Shown here piece by piece: positions 14,023-22,177 of a stretch of 64,000 bases of DNA. This stretch comes from Sandaracinaceae bacterium (lineage in GTDB: Bacteria > Myxococcota_A > Polyangia > Polyangiales > Sandaracinaceae), in NCBI GenBank assembly GCA_040218145.1, contig JAVJQK010000082.1, positions 1 through 64,000 of the forward strand. Direction: 5' to 3'. Position 1 is the first letter of the stretch, and every line of letters begins with the position of its first letter. The position numbers and the translations under genes are program-made. The notes under the pieces were generated by a model. The model made no database searches and was not told the DNA's origin. It worked only from the letters and a program-made list of their open reading frames with translations.

Positions 14023-17010
14023 ATGGGGAGATTGGCTTGGATCGCGTCGGCCCTCGCGCTGACGCTGGGCTTTGGGTGCGCGGCGGGTGACGCGCCTCCG
14101 GGGCGGGCCGACGCCGGCGACGGCGCGGTCACCGTCACGGACAGCGGCTTCGACGCGGGGCGCGCGGACTCGGGCGTCGACGGTGGCCCCGTCGAGGAGG
14201 TCGGGCTCTGCGAGGCTTGCGTGGTGCACCCGCAGTGCGGCTCGCTCGGGCGCTGCGTCCCGCTGACCGATGGTGAGTTCGCGTGCGCCGCGATCTGCAA
14301 CCCCGACATCCCGAGCTGCCCGCGCGGCTTCGAGTGCGTCGTGCGGCCGGCGAGCCCCGACTTCCCGGTCTGCGTCCCCGTCGGTGAGCGCTGCTGCGTC
14401 GACCAGGACGCGGACGGCTACGGCCGCGGCGTCGGCTGCGACGGCGCGGACTGCGACGACGAGGACATCGACGTCAACCCGGGCGCGCTCGAGCTCTGCA
14501 ACGGCGGCGACGACGACTGCGACGGGGCCATCGACGAGGAGGCCAGCGACTGCGGCGGGCAGCTCTGCCGCGCGACGGGCATGGGCTACGAGGAGGTCAC
14601 CCCGGGGAGCTGCGTCGACGGCGCGTGCGTCGACGGCGCGGCCACGAGCTGCGGCCGCTTCAGCTGCGACATGGGCGCCGACGAGGGCGAGCGCTGCGCC
14701 ACCACGTGCACCAACGCGGGCGTGGACGACGACACGCTCTGCATCGCCAGCGCGCACTGCGACCTCGGCGTCTGCGATCCCGACCAGCCCAACGGCGGCA
14801 CGTGCGACGAGGACACCGACTGCGCGAGCGCCCACTGCGACAACGGCTTCTGCTGCGACGACGGCGCCTGCTGCGCGACCGCGACCGACTGCCCGGGCAG
14901 CGGGAGCGTCGGAACCACCTGCGACGACAGCGCGGGCTGCCAGGGCACCCGCGGCGAGATCATCTGCGAGATGAACCGCTGCGCCACCCGCTCCGGCGTC
15001 CCGGACGACAGCGCCTGCGACAGCTCCGTCGAGGCGAACACCTGCGGCTTCTTCACCTCGGTGTTCTGCACCGGCGCCGCCAACCAGACGACGCCCGGCT
15101 GCGCGACCACCTGCACCGCCGACACCGACTGCGACGCCAACGCGCACTGCGACTTCAGCGTGTGCGTCCCCGACCTGCCCGACGGTCAGCGCTGCGACGA
15201 GACCTCCGACTGCATCAGCGGGCACTGCCAGAACGGGTTCTGCTGCGCGTCCGGAGACTGCTGCGGCGACGCCACGAACTGCCCGGCGTCCTACTCCACG
15301 CCCGCGGTGTGCGAGACGCCCACCAGCTGTCAGGGTGATCGAGACGTGGCGACCTGCGTCGCGTTCCAGTGTGGAACGATGATGGGCGTCGCGGACGACT
15401 CGGCCTGCGACTCCGCCGTGCTCGCCAACGACTGTGGGCTCTACCCGAGTCGATTCTGCACCGGCGCGACGAATCAGACGCCCCCGTCGTGCCCCTCGAG
15501 CTGCACCGCGGACTCGGAGTGCGATGGGAACGCGCACTGCGACCTCGGCATGTGCACGGTGGACCTCCCCGATGGGTCGGCTTGCGACGAGGCCTCGGAT
15601 TGTGTCACCGGACACTGTCAGAACGGCTTCTGCTGCGCATCGGGGGACTGCTGCGCGGCCGGAACCGACTGCCCTGCGGCGACCTACGGGGAGCCCTCCG
15701 TCTGTTCGTCCGCGGCCACCTGTCAGGGCCAACGTCGGGATCCGATGTGCAACTCCACGAACCAGTGTCAGCTCGGAGGGCTCGTCGACGACGACTCCGG
15801 CTGCGCGGGGCTTCAGTCCAACGCGTGCGGACTGTATCCGGCGGTCGCGTGCACTTCCGCGATGAGCCAGTCGCCGGACCAGATGTCACGCTGCGCGATG
15901 GCGTGCGCGAGCAGCGGTGACTGCGACTCGGGCGCGTTCTGCAACGCGATGGGGCAGTGCGAGGCGCGAGGCATGCTCGGAGACGCTTGCACCGCGACCG
16001 CGCAGTGCGAGTCCGGGCTCTCTTGCGTCGACGGCGTATGTTGCTCGAGCGCATGCACGGGCACTTGCATGGCGTGCAACGTCCCGAGCAGCCTCGGCAC
16101 CTGCACCTTCGTCCCATCGGGGACGGACCCGGCGGGAGAGTGCGGCGGTCTCAGCTGTGCCACCTACTACCATGGCTGGGTCGGTGACATGTGCTACCGG
16201 CGCGCCGACGCGCCCGCCTCTGCTGTGTCCTGCAACGGCGCTGGCACGTGCGAGACGGGGGCGGACGTCTGCCCCAGCCAGGGCCGCGGCGCACTCCAGA
16301 CCGATTGCAACGATCTCTGTCAGTCGCCCACGTCGGGGACGTGCACGGGGACCTCGGCCGGCGCGTGCGGAAACACGACGCCCTCCCCCGCGACACAGAG
16401 CTGCGGCACGGGCGAGTGTCGAGTGACGGCGAACCGGTGCAACTCGGGCACCCCCGTCACCTGCGTTCCGGATTCTCCGGTGTCCGAGACATGCAACGGT
16501 CTCGACGACGACTGCGACTCGCGCTTCGACGAGGGGCTCCCCGGCGACGCCTGGGAGAGCAACAACACCTGCGGCACCGCGCGAAACCTCGGGACGATCT
16601 ACACGGCTCCGAGCAGCGGCCGGCCGGCCACCATCACGCTCACGCCGACCCTGTATGCGAGCGGGGACGCCGACTACTACACGCTCGTGGTCGCGGAGAA
16701 CGACAGCACCTGCCACTTCTGCGACATCTTCGGTGACGAGGACGTCGGCCTCACGGGTGAGATCACCGTGCCGTCGGGTGCGGGCAGCTACGAGATCTGC
16801 GTCCACGAAGCGGGCAGCTGCCCCAGCTTCAGCGGCAAGTGTCGCACCGTCGTCGCCGGCTCGAGCGGCACGCGGATCGACTGGGGCGACGGGCAGTGTG
16901 GTAGCGATGACTCCCGCCGCTTCTACGTCAGGGTTCGTGGCATCGGCGCGCCGGCGTTCAGCTGTCAGCCGTACACGCTCACGCTCACCGGCATGGGCGG
17001 CTGCGAGTGA
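14023..17010 (+). CDS. Large Cys-rich lipoprotein with MopE-like motif and tandem modules
   Basis: This 995-residue exported lipoprotein has a signal peptide ending in LGFGC (Cys19) and an Asp/Ala/Gly-rich linker to residue 60. Residues about 140-175 hold the DCDDEDIDVNPGA...ELCNGGDDDCDG motif typical of MopE-like putative metal-binding regions, and a second short LDDDCDSRFDEG copy lies near 830. Between them, three modules of about 130 residues repeat, with signatures AHCDLGVC, NGFCC and DSACD (about 244-375, 376-504 and 505-630). The last 150 residues look like a beta-sandwich (ADYYTLVVAENDS, GSYEICVHEAGSC) and may be a binding domain. Surface adhesion or metal binding is plausible but no function is shown. 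Later modules use TGT more freely than the first. Confidence 0.88.
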   Translation: MGRLAWIASALALTLGFGCAAGDAPPGRADAGDGAVTVTDSGFDAGRADSGVDGGPVEEVGLCEACVVHPQCGSLGRCVPLTDGEFACAAICNPDIPSCPRGFECVVRPASPDFPVCVPVGERCCVDQDADGYGRGVGCDGADCDDEDIDVNPGALELCNGGDDDCDGAIDEEASDCGGQLCRATGMGYEEVTPGSCVDGACVDGAATSCGRFSCDMGADEGERCATTCTNAGVDDDTLCIASAHCDLGVCDPDQPNGGTCDEDTDCASAHCDNGFCCDDGACCATATDCPGSGSVGTTCDDSAGCQGTRGEIICEMNRCATRSGVPDDSACDSSVEANTCGFFTSVFCTGAANQTTPGCATTCTADTDCDANAHCDFSVCVPDLPDGQRCDETSDCISGHCQNGFCCASGDCCGDATNCPASYSTPAVCETPTSCQGDRDVATCVAFQCGTMMGVADDSACDSAVLANDCGLYPSRFCTGATNQTPPSCPSSCTADSECDGNAHCDLGMCTVDLPDGSACDEASDCVTGHCQNGFCCASGDCCAAGTDCPAATYGEPSVCSSAATCQGQRRDPMCNSTNQCQLGGLVDDDSGCAGLQSNACGLYPAVACTSAMSQSPDQMSRCAMACASSGDCDSGAFCNAMGQCEARGMLGDACTATAQCESGLSCVDGVCCSSACTGTCMACNVPSSLGTCTFVPSGTDPAGECGGLSCATYYHGWVGDMCYRRADAPASAVSCNGAGTCETGADVCPSQGRGALQTDCNDLCQSPTSGTCTGTSAGACGNTTPSPATQSCGTGECRVTANRCNSGTPVTCVPDSPVSETCNGLDDDCDSRFDEGLPGDAWESNNTCGTARNLGTIYTAPSSGRPATITLTPTLYASGDADYYTLVVAENDSTCHFCDIFGDEDVGLTGEITVPSGAGSYEICVHEAGSCPSFSGKCRTVVAGSSGTRIDWGDGQCGSDDSRRFYVRVRGIGAPAFSCQPYTLTLTGMGGCE
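14752..15930 (+). repeat. Three tandem ~390-bp Cys-module repeats
   Basis: The coding repeats start at about 14752, 15148 and 15535. Each encodes AHCD..(V/M)C, then a CD(E)..(D/S)DC segment, (D/Q)NGFCC, a CQG turn and a DSACD/DDDSGC end. Cys spacing is conserved while the rest diverges, indicating old internal duplication. Confidence 0.75.
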
Positions 17011-17042
17011 GACGACTACAGATCGAAGCGCGCCCGTGACCG

Positions 17043-17855
17043 TCAGCTTCCCGTGAACTCGAGGACGTGGTCTCGGGTGGCGTGGGGGCGCTCGGTGGGG
17101 AAGTCGTGCCCCGCGCCCTCGAGCCAGCGGAGGGTGGAGCCGGGGATGCGACCGTTCAGGCGGCGGCTGTTATCGGGGTGGATGAGACGGTCGGCGTCGC
17201 CGTGGAGGAGCAATGTGTCGTGCTCGATGTGGTGGAGCATGGACCAGGCCTCGTGGCGGGCGGCGGCGTAGAGCTGCCCGAGCACTCCGCGCCGGTCGCG
17301 GGGCTCGCTCGCGGCGATGGCGATCCAGCGCTCGACGGTGTCGGGCTTGCGCTTCAGGTGGTCGGCGCTGAGGACCCAGGGCGCGCTGTGGCGGATGGCG
17401 CGGTCGAAGGGCATCGCGGCGCTGCGCGCGAGGGCGAGCGCGGCGCGCGTCTCGATGCGCTTCGCGCCGCGGCCGCCGGGCGTGGTGCACGCGAGCACGA
17501 GCTTGCGGACGCGGTGGGGGTGCCGGAGCGCGAGGTGCTGCGCGATCATCCCGCCGAGGCTGATCCCGAAGACGTCGGCTCGCTCGACGCCGCTGTCGCG
17601 CAGCACGTCCGCGACGTCGTCGGCCATGTCCTCGGTGCCCCACGGGAGGCGAGGGGTGCTGCTGCGGCCGACGCCGCGGTTGTCGAGCACGAGCACCCGG
17701 CGCTGCTGCTCGAGGAGATCGCGGAAGTCGAACCAGTACGCGCTCGAGCGGGAGAGGCCGCGGATGAGCACGAGGGGCTCGCCGCGCCCGCCGATCTCGT
17801 AGTAGAGGCGGCTCCCGTCGGGGCGCTCGAGGTGGTGCTTCTCTCGCCCAATCAT
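17043..17855 (-). CDS. Alpha/beta-hydrolase
   Basis: This 270-residue alpha/beta-hydrolase fold protein carries the nucleophile elbow GISLGG (Ser99), an oxyanion HG-like start (LIRGLS, 30-35), the acid in LLLHGDADRLIHP and the catalytic His in GAGHDFP. It has no signal peptide. The ATG at 17855 is 10 nt after the stop of the SGNH-like gene, so the two are probably cotranscribed. Esterase, lipase or haloperoxidase-like activity cannot be distinguished from the sequence. Confidence 0.88.
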   Translation of the reverse strand: MIGREKHHLERPDGSRLYYEIGGRGEPLVLIRGLSRSSAYWFDFRDLLEQQRRVLVLDNRGVGRSSTPRLPWGTEDMADDVADVLRDSGVERADVFGISLGGMIAQHLALRHPHRVRKLVLACTTPGGRGAKRIETRAALALARSAAMPFDRAIRHSAPWVLSADHLKRKPDTVERWIAIAASEPRDRRGVLGQLYAAARHEAWSMLHHIEHDTLLLHGDADRLIHPDNSRRLNGRIPGSTLRWLEGAGHDFPTERPHATRDHVLEFTGS

Positions 17856-17865
17856 CGGAGCTCGG

Positions 17866-18816
17866 TCACGGGCACTGACAGCCCCAGCTCTCGGGGAGCC
17901 GCGGGCAGATCGTCTCGGCGATGACCTGGTGGCCGGCCGGGTTCGGGTGGATGTGGTCGAACCCGCGGTACTCGCGGCGCAAGAACCAGCGGGGCGCGCT
18001 CGACATGAGGCGCGCGTCTTCCGCGAGCCGCGCCTCCCGCTCCTCGTCGGACAGCTCCGCCACGCTCGCGCGCCACCGGGCGTCGCGCTGGATCTTCTCG
18101 CGCACGTCGTCGAGCGGCCACGGCTCCGCGTCACGGTCGCGCAGCCGAGAGTCGTAGAGGTCGACGACGATGTCGGGCCGCTCGCGCTCGGTCCACGGCG
18201 CGTCCCCGCGCTCGCGCACGAAGGGCCCCAGCGCCTCGCTCGGGGCGAGCCGGCCGAGCTGGAAGCCCACCACGTTCCGCGTGGCCTTCAGCGCGTGCAG
18301 CGCCCGGCCGCCGTCCCAGCGCTCGTCGTCCGAGCCGTCGTCTCCCCAGGGCGTCAGCGACAGGGAGACGACCCGGACCCCGCGCCGATGGGCCAGCTCG
18401 AAGGTGCGGCGGATGGCGCGGTTGGTCCGGTGCGGCGCGCCGACGCTGTTCATCCCGCCGCCGAACATCAGCCACACCTCGGTCCCGGGCGCGCCGACCG
18501 GCACGTTGGGGTTCTCGAGCACCTCGCTCCGGAAACGCGCGCCGAGCTGCGGCGCGCCGTGGCCGACCTGCGAGAGGTTGCGGACCTCGACGTTCTCGCA
18601 CCACTCGTGCAGCAGCCGCGGGTAGGGCCGGTTCGGGAACGCGCCGATGGAGCCGGCCAGGAGCACCACCTTGATCGGCCGGTCGTGGTGCATGAAGCGC
18701 CAGTCCGGGTCGACCCACGCGTACCCCGCGGTCTGACGCTGCGCGAACGCGAGGCCCGCCACGCACGAAAGCGCGAGGACCACCGCCACCAGGCCGAGCT
18801 TTCGGGACCGCCCCAT
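17866..18816 (-). CDS. Exported SGNH/GDSL-type hydrolase-like protein
   Basis: This 316-residue protein has a signal peptide (hydrophobic residues 7-22, cleavage near AFA-Q at 25-26). VVLLAGSIGAF carries the putative nucleophile Ser56. FGGGMNSVG corresponds to the Gly/Asn block, and FDHIHPNPAGHQ near the C-terminus carries the Asp/His block. This order matches SGNH hydrolases, which de-esterify lipids, glycans or peptidoglycan. The chosen ATG (18816) gives a clean signal peptide, and the longer frame upstream does not. It is followed by the alpha/beta-hydrolase gene at 10 nt spacing. Confidence 0.78.
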   Translation of the reverse strand: MGRSRKLGLVAVVLALSCVAGLAFAQRQTAGYAWVDPDWRFMHHDRPIKVVLLAGSIGAFPNRPYPRLLHEWCENVEVRNLSQVGHGAPQLGARFRSEVLENPNVPVGAPGTEVWLMFGGGMNSVGAPHRTNRAIRRTFELAHRRGVRVVSLSLTPWGDDGSDDERWDGGRALHALKATRNVVGFQLGRLAPSEALGPFVRERGDAPWTERERPDIVVDLYDSRLRDRDAEPWPLDDVREKIQRDARWRASVAELSDEEREARLAEDARLMSSAPRWFLRREYRGFDHIHPNPAGHQVIAETICPRLPESWGCQCP

Positions 18817-18955
18817 GAGGCCGAGAAGGTGAATCCCTCGGAGGCAACTGGCAAGGCCGGTCACCGCGTCTGGCGTCCGGGCCTCTCGCCCCGCCCAGGC
18901 CGGCGGGCTCGCGCGGCCCCGGTCCAGCGCACCTGCAACTCGGGAGGGGTGGCGC

Positions 18956-19399
18956 TCAGGGCCGGCAGTGACGGGCCACGGCTTCACAAGGGCAGTCCAC
19001 ATCCTCGCGCGGGCCTCCCGCCGTGCACCATCGCAGCCGGGGGAGGTCGCACTCGACGACGAGGCCGAACGGCGGAGAGCAGATGGGGGCTCCCGCGATC
19101 GAGCGCAGATACTCGTAGCAGCCCTCCGCCGCCTCTGCGGTGAGGCGACCGTTGGGGCACACCGGCTCGTCCTCTCCGGCCAGGGCTCGCTTCCAGTCGC
19201 AGAAGGCGCGGGCTTCGGACTCGGAGAGGCCCGTCATCGGCGTTTCGGGCTCGACCTCGGGGAAGAGAGCCCTGGCGACACCGAAGCCGGCGTCGGGAGC
19301 GCAGGTCGGTCCGGCGTCTCCGAGGCTCCCATGAGACTCCGAGCACGCCATGACCGCGACCAGCGTCACTCCGACCGTGAGGAGCGGCGGCATCCTCAT
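18956..19399 (-). CDS. Small Cys-rich lipoprotein, paralog 1
   Basis: This 147-residue lipoprotein has a leader ending in AVMAC followed by SESHGSLGDAG. The mature part holds a helical ETPMTGLSESEARAFCDWKRALAGED segment followed by eight spaced Cys residues (PVCPNG, GCYEYLRS, ICSPPFG, ECDLPRLRWC, DCPC, HCRP). No family recognised. It is about 80 percent identical by eye over its last 105 residues to paralog 2 (19550). Its first 12 mature residues instead match paralog 3 (20054). The start was chosen at the ATG (19399) with GGAGGACC upstream. Confidence 0.75.
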   Translation of the reverse strand: MRMPPLLTVGVTLVAVMACSESHGSLGDAGPTCAPDAGFGVARALFPEVEPETPMTGLSESEARAFCDWKRALAGEDEPVCPNGRLTAEAAEGCYEYLRSIAGAPICSPPFGLVVECDLPRLRWCTAGGPREDVDCPCEAVARHCRP

Positions 19400-19549
19400 C
19401 CTCGGTCCTCCGGGTTCCGACATGGGTCGCCCGCGCCAACACCCACTCGCCCGAGATCCTCTGGCTCCGCTCGCGATCGATGGCGCGGGCGAGTCTCGCG
19501 AGCCGCTCGCGCATCCGCGCCTCGATCGGGGGAGCGCCACAAGTGGGAT

Positions 19550-20041
19550 TCAGGGCCGGCAGTGGAGATTGACGGCCGCGCAGGGGCATTCCACGTCATC
19601 TCGCGGGCCTCCTGCGGTGCACCACCGCAGCCGGGGGAGGTCGCACTGGACGACGAGGCCGAACGGTGGTGAGCAGAGGGGAGCTCCGGCGATCGACCGT
19701 AGGTGCTCGTAGCAACCCTCCGCGGGCTGTGCGGTGATGCGACCGTCCGGGCACACCGATTCATCCTCCCCGGCCAGCGCTCGCTTCCACTCGCAATAGG
19801 CGCGGGCTTCGGTCTCGGAGAGCCGATTCATCGGTGTCTCCGGGTCGATGTCGGGGAACAACGCTCGGGCGACGAGCGTGGAGCCGCCATCTCGCGTGCA
19901 GGAGTCCGGGGCAGGCTCCACACGAGCGTGCGCGTCTGTGCACGACGCGAGCGTCAGCAGGGAGGTGAGCATCACGACTCGCGGGGACGGTGGTCGAGGT
20001 GCCGCAGCGCGCGACTGGAGCATCGGTGTGGAGCAAATCAT
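19550..20041 (-). CDS. Small Cys-rich lipoprotein, paralog 2
   Basis: This 163-residue lipoprotein-like protein has a hydrophobic stretch VVMLTSLLTLASC ending in a lipobox Cys (Cys34 from the first ATG). The start is ambiguous among ATGs at 20041, 20023 and 19972, none with a strong ribosome site. The mature domain is nearly the same as paralog 1 (RALFP..(D/E)PETPM, AGEDE..C, LRSIAGAP.CSPPFG, DLPRLRWCTAGGPR). Function unknown. Confidence 0.68.
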   Translation of the reverse strand: MICSTPMLQSRAAAPRPPSPRVVMLTSLLTLASCTDAHARVEPAPDSCTRDGGSTLVARALFPDIDPETPMNRLSETEARAYCEWKRALAGEDESVCPDGRITAQPAEGCYEHLRSIAGAPLCSPPFGLVVQCDLPRLRWCTAGGPRDDVECPCAAVNLHCRP

Positions 20042-20053
20042 CAGGGCGGGACG

Positions 20054-20497
20054 TCAGTCCCCGCAGAAACTGTTGATGCGGTCGCAGGCGCAGTAGGCCA
20101 GGGACCGATCTGCGCCGTGTACGCACCAGTCGAGGCGGACCTTGGTGCACTCGATGAGGAGGCCGGCTGGCATCTGGCATTCGCCCATGATCGGCTCTCT
20201 GCTGAGGCTGGCCACGCAGTCCTCGTAGCGCTCGACGCTCGGGGTTCCGTCCGGACACATCGGGTAGTCGGAGCCGGCGTGGGCACGCTTCCACGCACAG
20301 TAGGCTTCGACGTCGCTTTCCGAGAGGTCCCATATCGAGGTCGTCGGGTCGACGCTGGGGAGCAACTCCCGAGAGAGCGAATAGTCGGTCTCCGCAGGGC
20401 ATGCGGGACTGCCCGCGTCGGTGAGGGAGCCGTGAGACTCGGAGCAGCCAAACGAGGCGCACGCGAGGACTCCTGCCAGGAGCGAAACCGGCCTCAT
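20054..20497 (-). CDS. Small Cys-rich lipoprotein, paralog 3
   Basis: This 147-residue lipoprotein has a leader ending in ASFGC, again followed by SESHGSL. The mature domain is a more diverged copy of the same Cys pattern (EAYCAWKRAHAGSDYPMCPDG, DCVASLS, ECQMPAGLLIEC, WCVHG, YCACD). Its ATG overlaps the stop of the upstream Cys-rich gene as ATGA (20494-20497), so translation is coupled. The leader DNA around the start resembles that of paralog 1, which suggests the duplicated unit included the region just before the start codon. Confidence 0.75.
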   Translation of the reverse strand: MRPVSLLAGVLACASFGCSESHGSLTDAGSPACPAETDYSLSRELLPSVDPTTSIWDLSESDVEAYCAWKRAHAGSDYPMCPDGTPSVERYEDCVASLSREPIMGECQMPAGLLIECTKVRLDWCVHGADRSLAYCACDRINSFCGD

Positions 20498-22023
20498 CCC
20501 CGGTCCTCTGGGTTCCAGCACAGGTTACTCCCCGTACGGTCCAAGCGACAGCAGGGCACATGATGCCATCCCATGGCGCTCGAGTACTTCTCGCAACACC
20601 CCTCGATAGCGGGGCCGCACGTGCTGCCAGCAGGGCCACAGAGCTCGCCGGGCGAACAGTCGCTCGGCCCGGTGCAGCCGCCGGCAGGCACCGTGTGACC
20701 CACGAGACAATCGCCGGGTCCGAGGAAGAGGCCCGCGATCCGGCTGCAATGAGTCTGGCGGTGCGTACCGGTGCCGTAGTGGCACTCGACGTTGTCGGGG
20801 GAGGCGCAGACCTCGCGGCCCGGCGTGCTGGCCACGAAGCCTGGCTGACAACCGGCGGGACGGGGCTCGGTGCAGGTCCCGAGGTCGTCGTCGTCGGGGA
20901 CACCGTCGCAGTCGTCGTCGATACCGTCGCAATTGTTGTCGGGCGAGACACTGATCGGGTTGCACTCGGCGCCCGCGGGCGTGCAGAGAATCTTCCCCTG
21001 GCAGCTGGGATCCGCGGTGCGAGGAGTGCAGTCATCGCCGTCGTTTGCAGGGGTGCCCTGCCAGACGCACTCGCGCGAGCAGAGGTTGTCGCCGTCGGGG
21101 GTGAGGCTGCCGCAACATCCCGCTTCGGTCGGCATCTCGCCCACTCCGCCGCACGGAGTGCACTTGCTGTCGAAGCAGAGGTTGGTGCCGCAGCAGTCTG
21201 CGTCGGTCTCGCACTCCGCCTCCTCGGGGAGGCAGCAGAGGCCGCGCTCGTTGCCCGGGACGGTGTCGGCGGCGTCGTCGCACGTGGCGGCGCCGCAGCA
21301 GGGCGGAGCGTCCTCGCCGAAGTCGCACTCCTGTCCAAGGCGGGCGCAGGTGCTGCAGGTGGGGGCGGAGCTGCCCTCGCCGATGCACTGCGGCTCGTAG
21401 CCGTCCGACGCACAGGCGCAGTCGTCGACCGACTCGCAGGGGCGGGCGCAGCGCCAGCTACCGGCGGCCGTGGGCCGGCAGTATGTGCCGGGCTCGCACT
21501 CGATCGCCCTGGGATCCCCGGCCTCGAGGCAGAGCGCGCCTTCACGAATCCAGGGCATGCACATGCCTTCCGCGCTCGGATCGATGAAGCCCGGCCTCGC
21601 GAACACGGACGTGAAGAGGCGACAGAACGTACCGGTCGGGCACGGCGGGCTGCCGTCTTTCTCGCAGGCGGTGAGGACGGTTCGTTGAATGCATGTGCCG
21701 GTTCGACTGCTGGGCGCGTCGGGGACGCACGCGAACTCATCAGGGCACAGTATGACTCCGCCCTCGTCGATGCGCTGGGCGTCGCACGGATCGACGACAC
21801 ACGCTGCCCCGTCCGCCTCCTCCTGCGTCACCGTCGGGAAGCAGAAGTTGATACAGGTGGGAAGCTCCTCCTCCGTGCAGTCGATGGGCGTCGCGCCCGC
21901 GCCGTTCCGACAAGCCTGATGGGTCGGATTGCCGTTTGGCCATCGCATCGATCGACTACTTGCTGCATCGAAGGCTCCCCAGTCGTCGAGTGACAGCCTC
22001 GCGTGCTGACGTCTGCGTGTCAA
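20494..22023 (-). CDS. Cys-rich repeat protein lacking an export signal, probably 5'-truncated
   Basis: The 509-residue frame opens with TTG and encodes a Cys-rich extracellular-type protein (about 50 Cys) with MopE-like CDGIDDDCDGVPDDDD near 380 and many C-x(5-8)-C knots such as PCCGAATCDD and DCCGTNLC. Proteins of this type need a signal peptide, but the first 30 residues are polar (MTRRRQHARLSLDDW) and the frame seems to start inside a domain (GNPTHQACRN). I infer loss of the 5' end. Whether it is still translated is unknown, though its stop is coupled to paralog 3. An inverted repeat sits at the apparent break. Confidence 0.6.
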   Translation of the reverse strand: MTRRRQHARLSLDDWGAFDAASSRSMRWPNGNPTHQACRNGAGATPIDCTEEELPTCINFCFPTVTQEEADGAACVVDPCDAQRIDEGGVILCPDEFACVPDAPSSRTGTCIQRTVLTACEKDGSPPCPTGTFCRLFTSVFARPGFIDPSAEGMCMPWIREGALCLEAGDPRAIECEPGTYCRPTAAGSWRCARPCESVDDCACASDGYEPQCIGEGSSAPTCSTCARLGQECDFGEDAPPCCGAATCDDAADTVPGNERGLCCLPEEAECETDADCCGTNLCFDSKCTPCGGVGEMPTEAGCCGSLTPDGDNLCSRECVWQGTPANDGDDCTPRTADPSCQGKILCTPAGAECNPISVSPDNNCDGIDDDCDGVPDDDDLGTCTEPRPAGCQPGFVASTPGREVCASPDNVECHYGTGTHRQTHCSRIAGLFLGPGDCLVGHTVPAGGCTGPSDCSPGELCGPAGSTCGPAIEGCCEKYSSAMGWHHVPCCRLDRTGSNLCWNPEDRG

Positions 22024-22068
22024 CGCTTGCGCAAGTTGGTTTTGTCTGGTGGTCGGGAGTTGACACGC
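22015..22068. repeat. 10-bp inverted repeat bordering the truncated gene
   Basis: GCGTGTCAAC at 22015-22024 and its exact complement GTTGACACGC at 22059-22068 flank 34 bp, which include a second palindrome CTTGCGCAAG at 22026-22035. It could be an operator, or scar ends of a lost element. Confidence 0.55.
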
Positions 22069-22116
22069 GTCTCCGTTCGAGCCTTGCGTCCATCACGGAG
22101 CTTCCGCCCCAGACGC

Positions 22117-22154
22117 AAGAACGCCCCGGTGGCCGTTGCGGAGCCGCCGGGGCG
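22117..22154 (-). terminator. Intrinsic terminator after atpG
   Basis: On the minus strand, CGCCCCGG (22154-22147) and CCGGGGCG (22129-22122) form an 8-bp stem with a 17-nt loop, followed by TTCTT. It lies 24 nt past the atpG stop and should end the ATP synthase transcript. The T-run is weak. Confidence 0.6.
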
Positions 22155-22177
22155 TCGTCGGGGAGAAGCGTGGAGCG

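Noticed and set aside
13843-15732. 629-codon minus-strand frame opposite the Cys-rich lipoprotein
   Set aside because: It is Arg/Val/Ala-rich shadow sequence with no domain. The plus-strand frame has signal peptide, lipobox and Cys modules.
18984-19589. Alternative minus-strand frame across the small lipoprotein paralog 1
   Set aside because: No export signal and Arg-rich composition. The lipoprotein frame has a lipobox and a close paralog.
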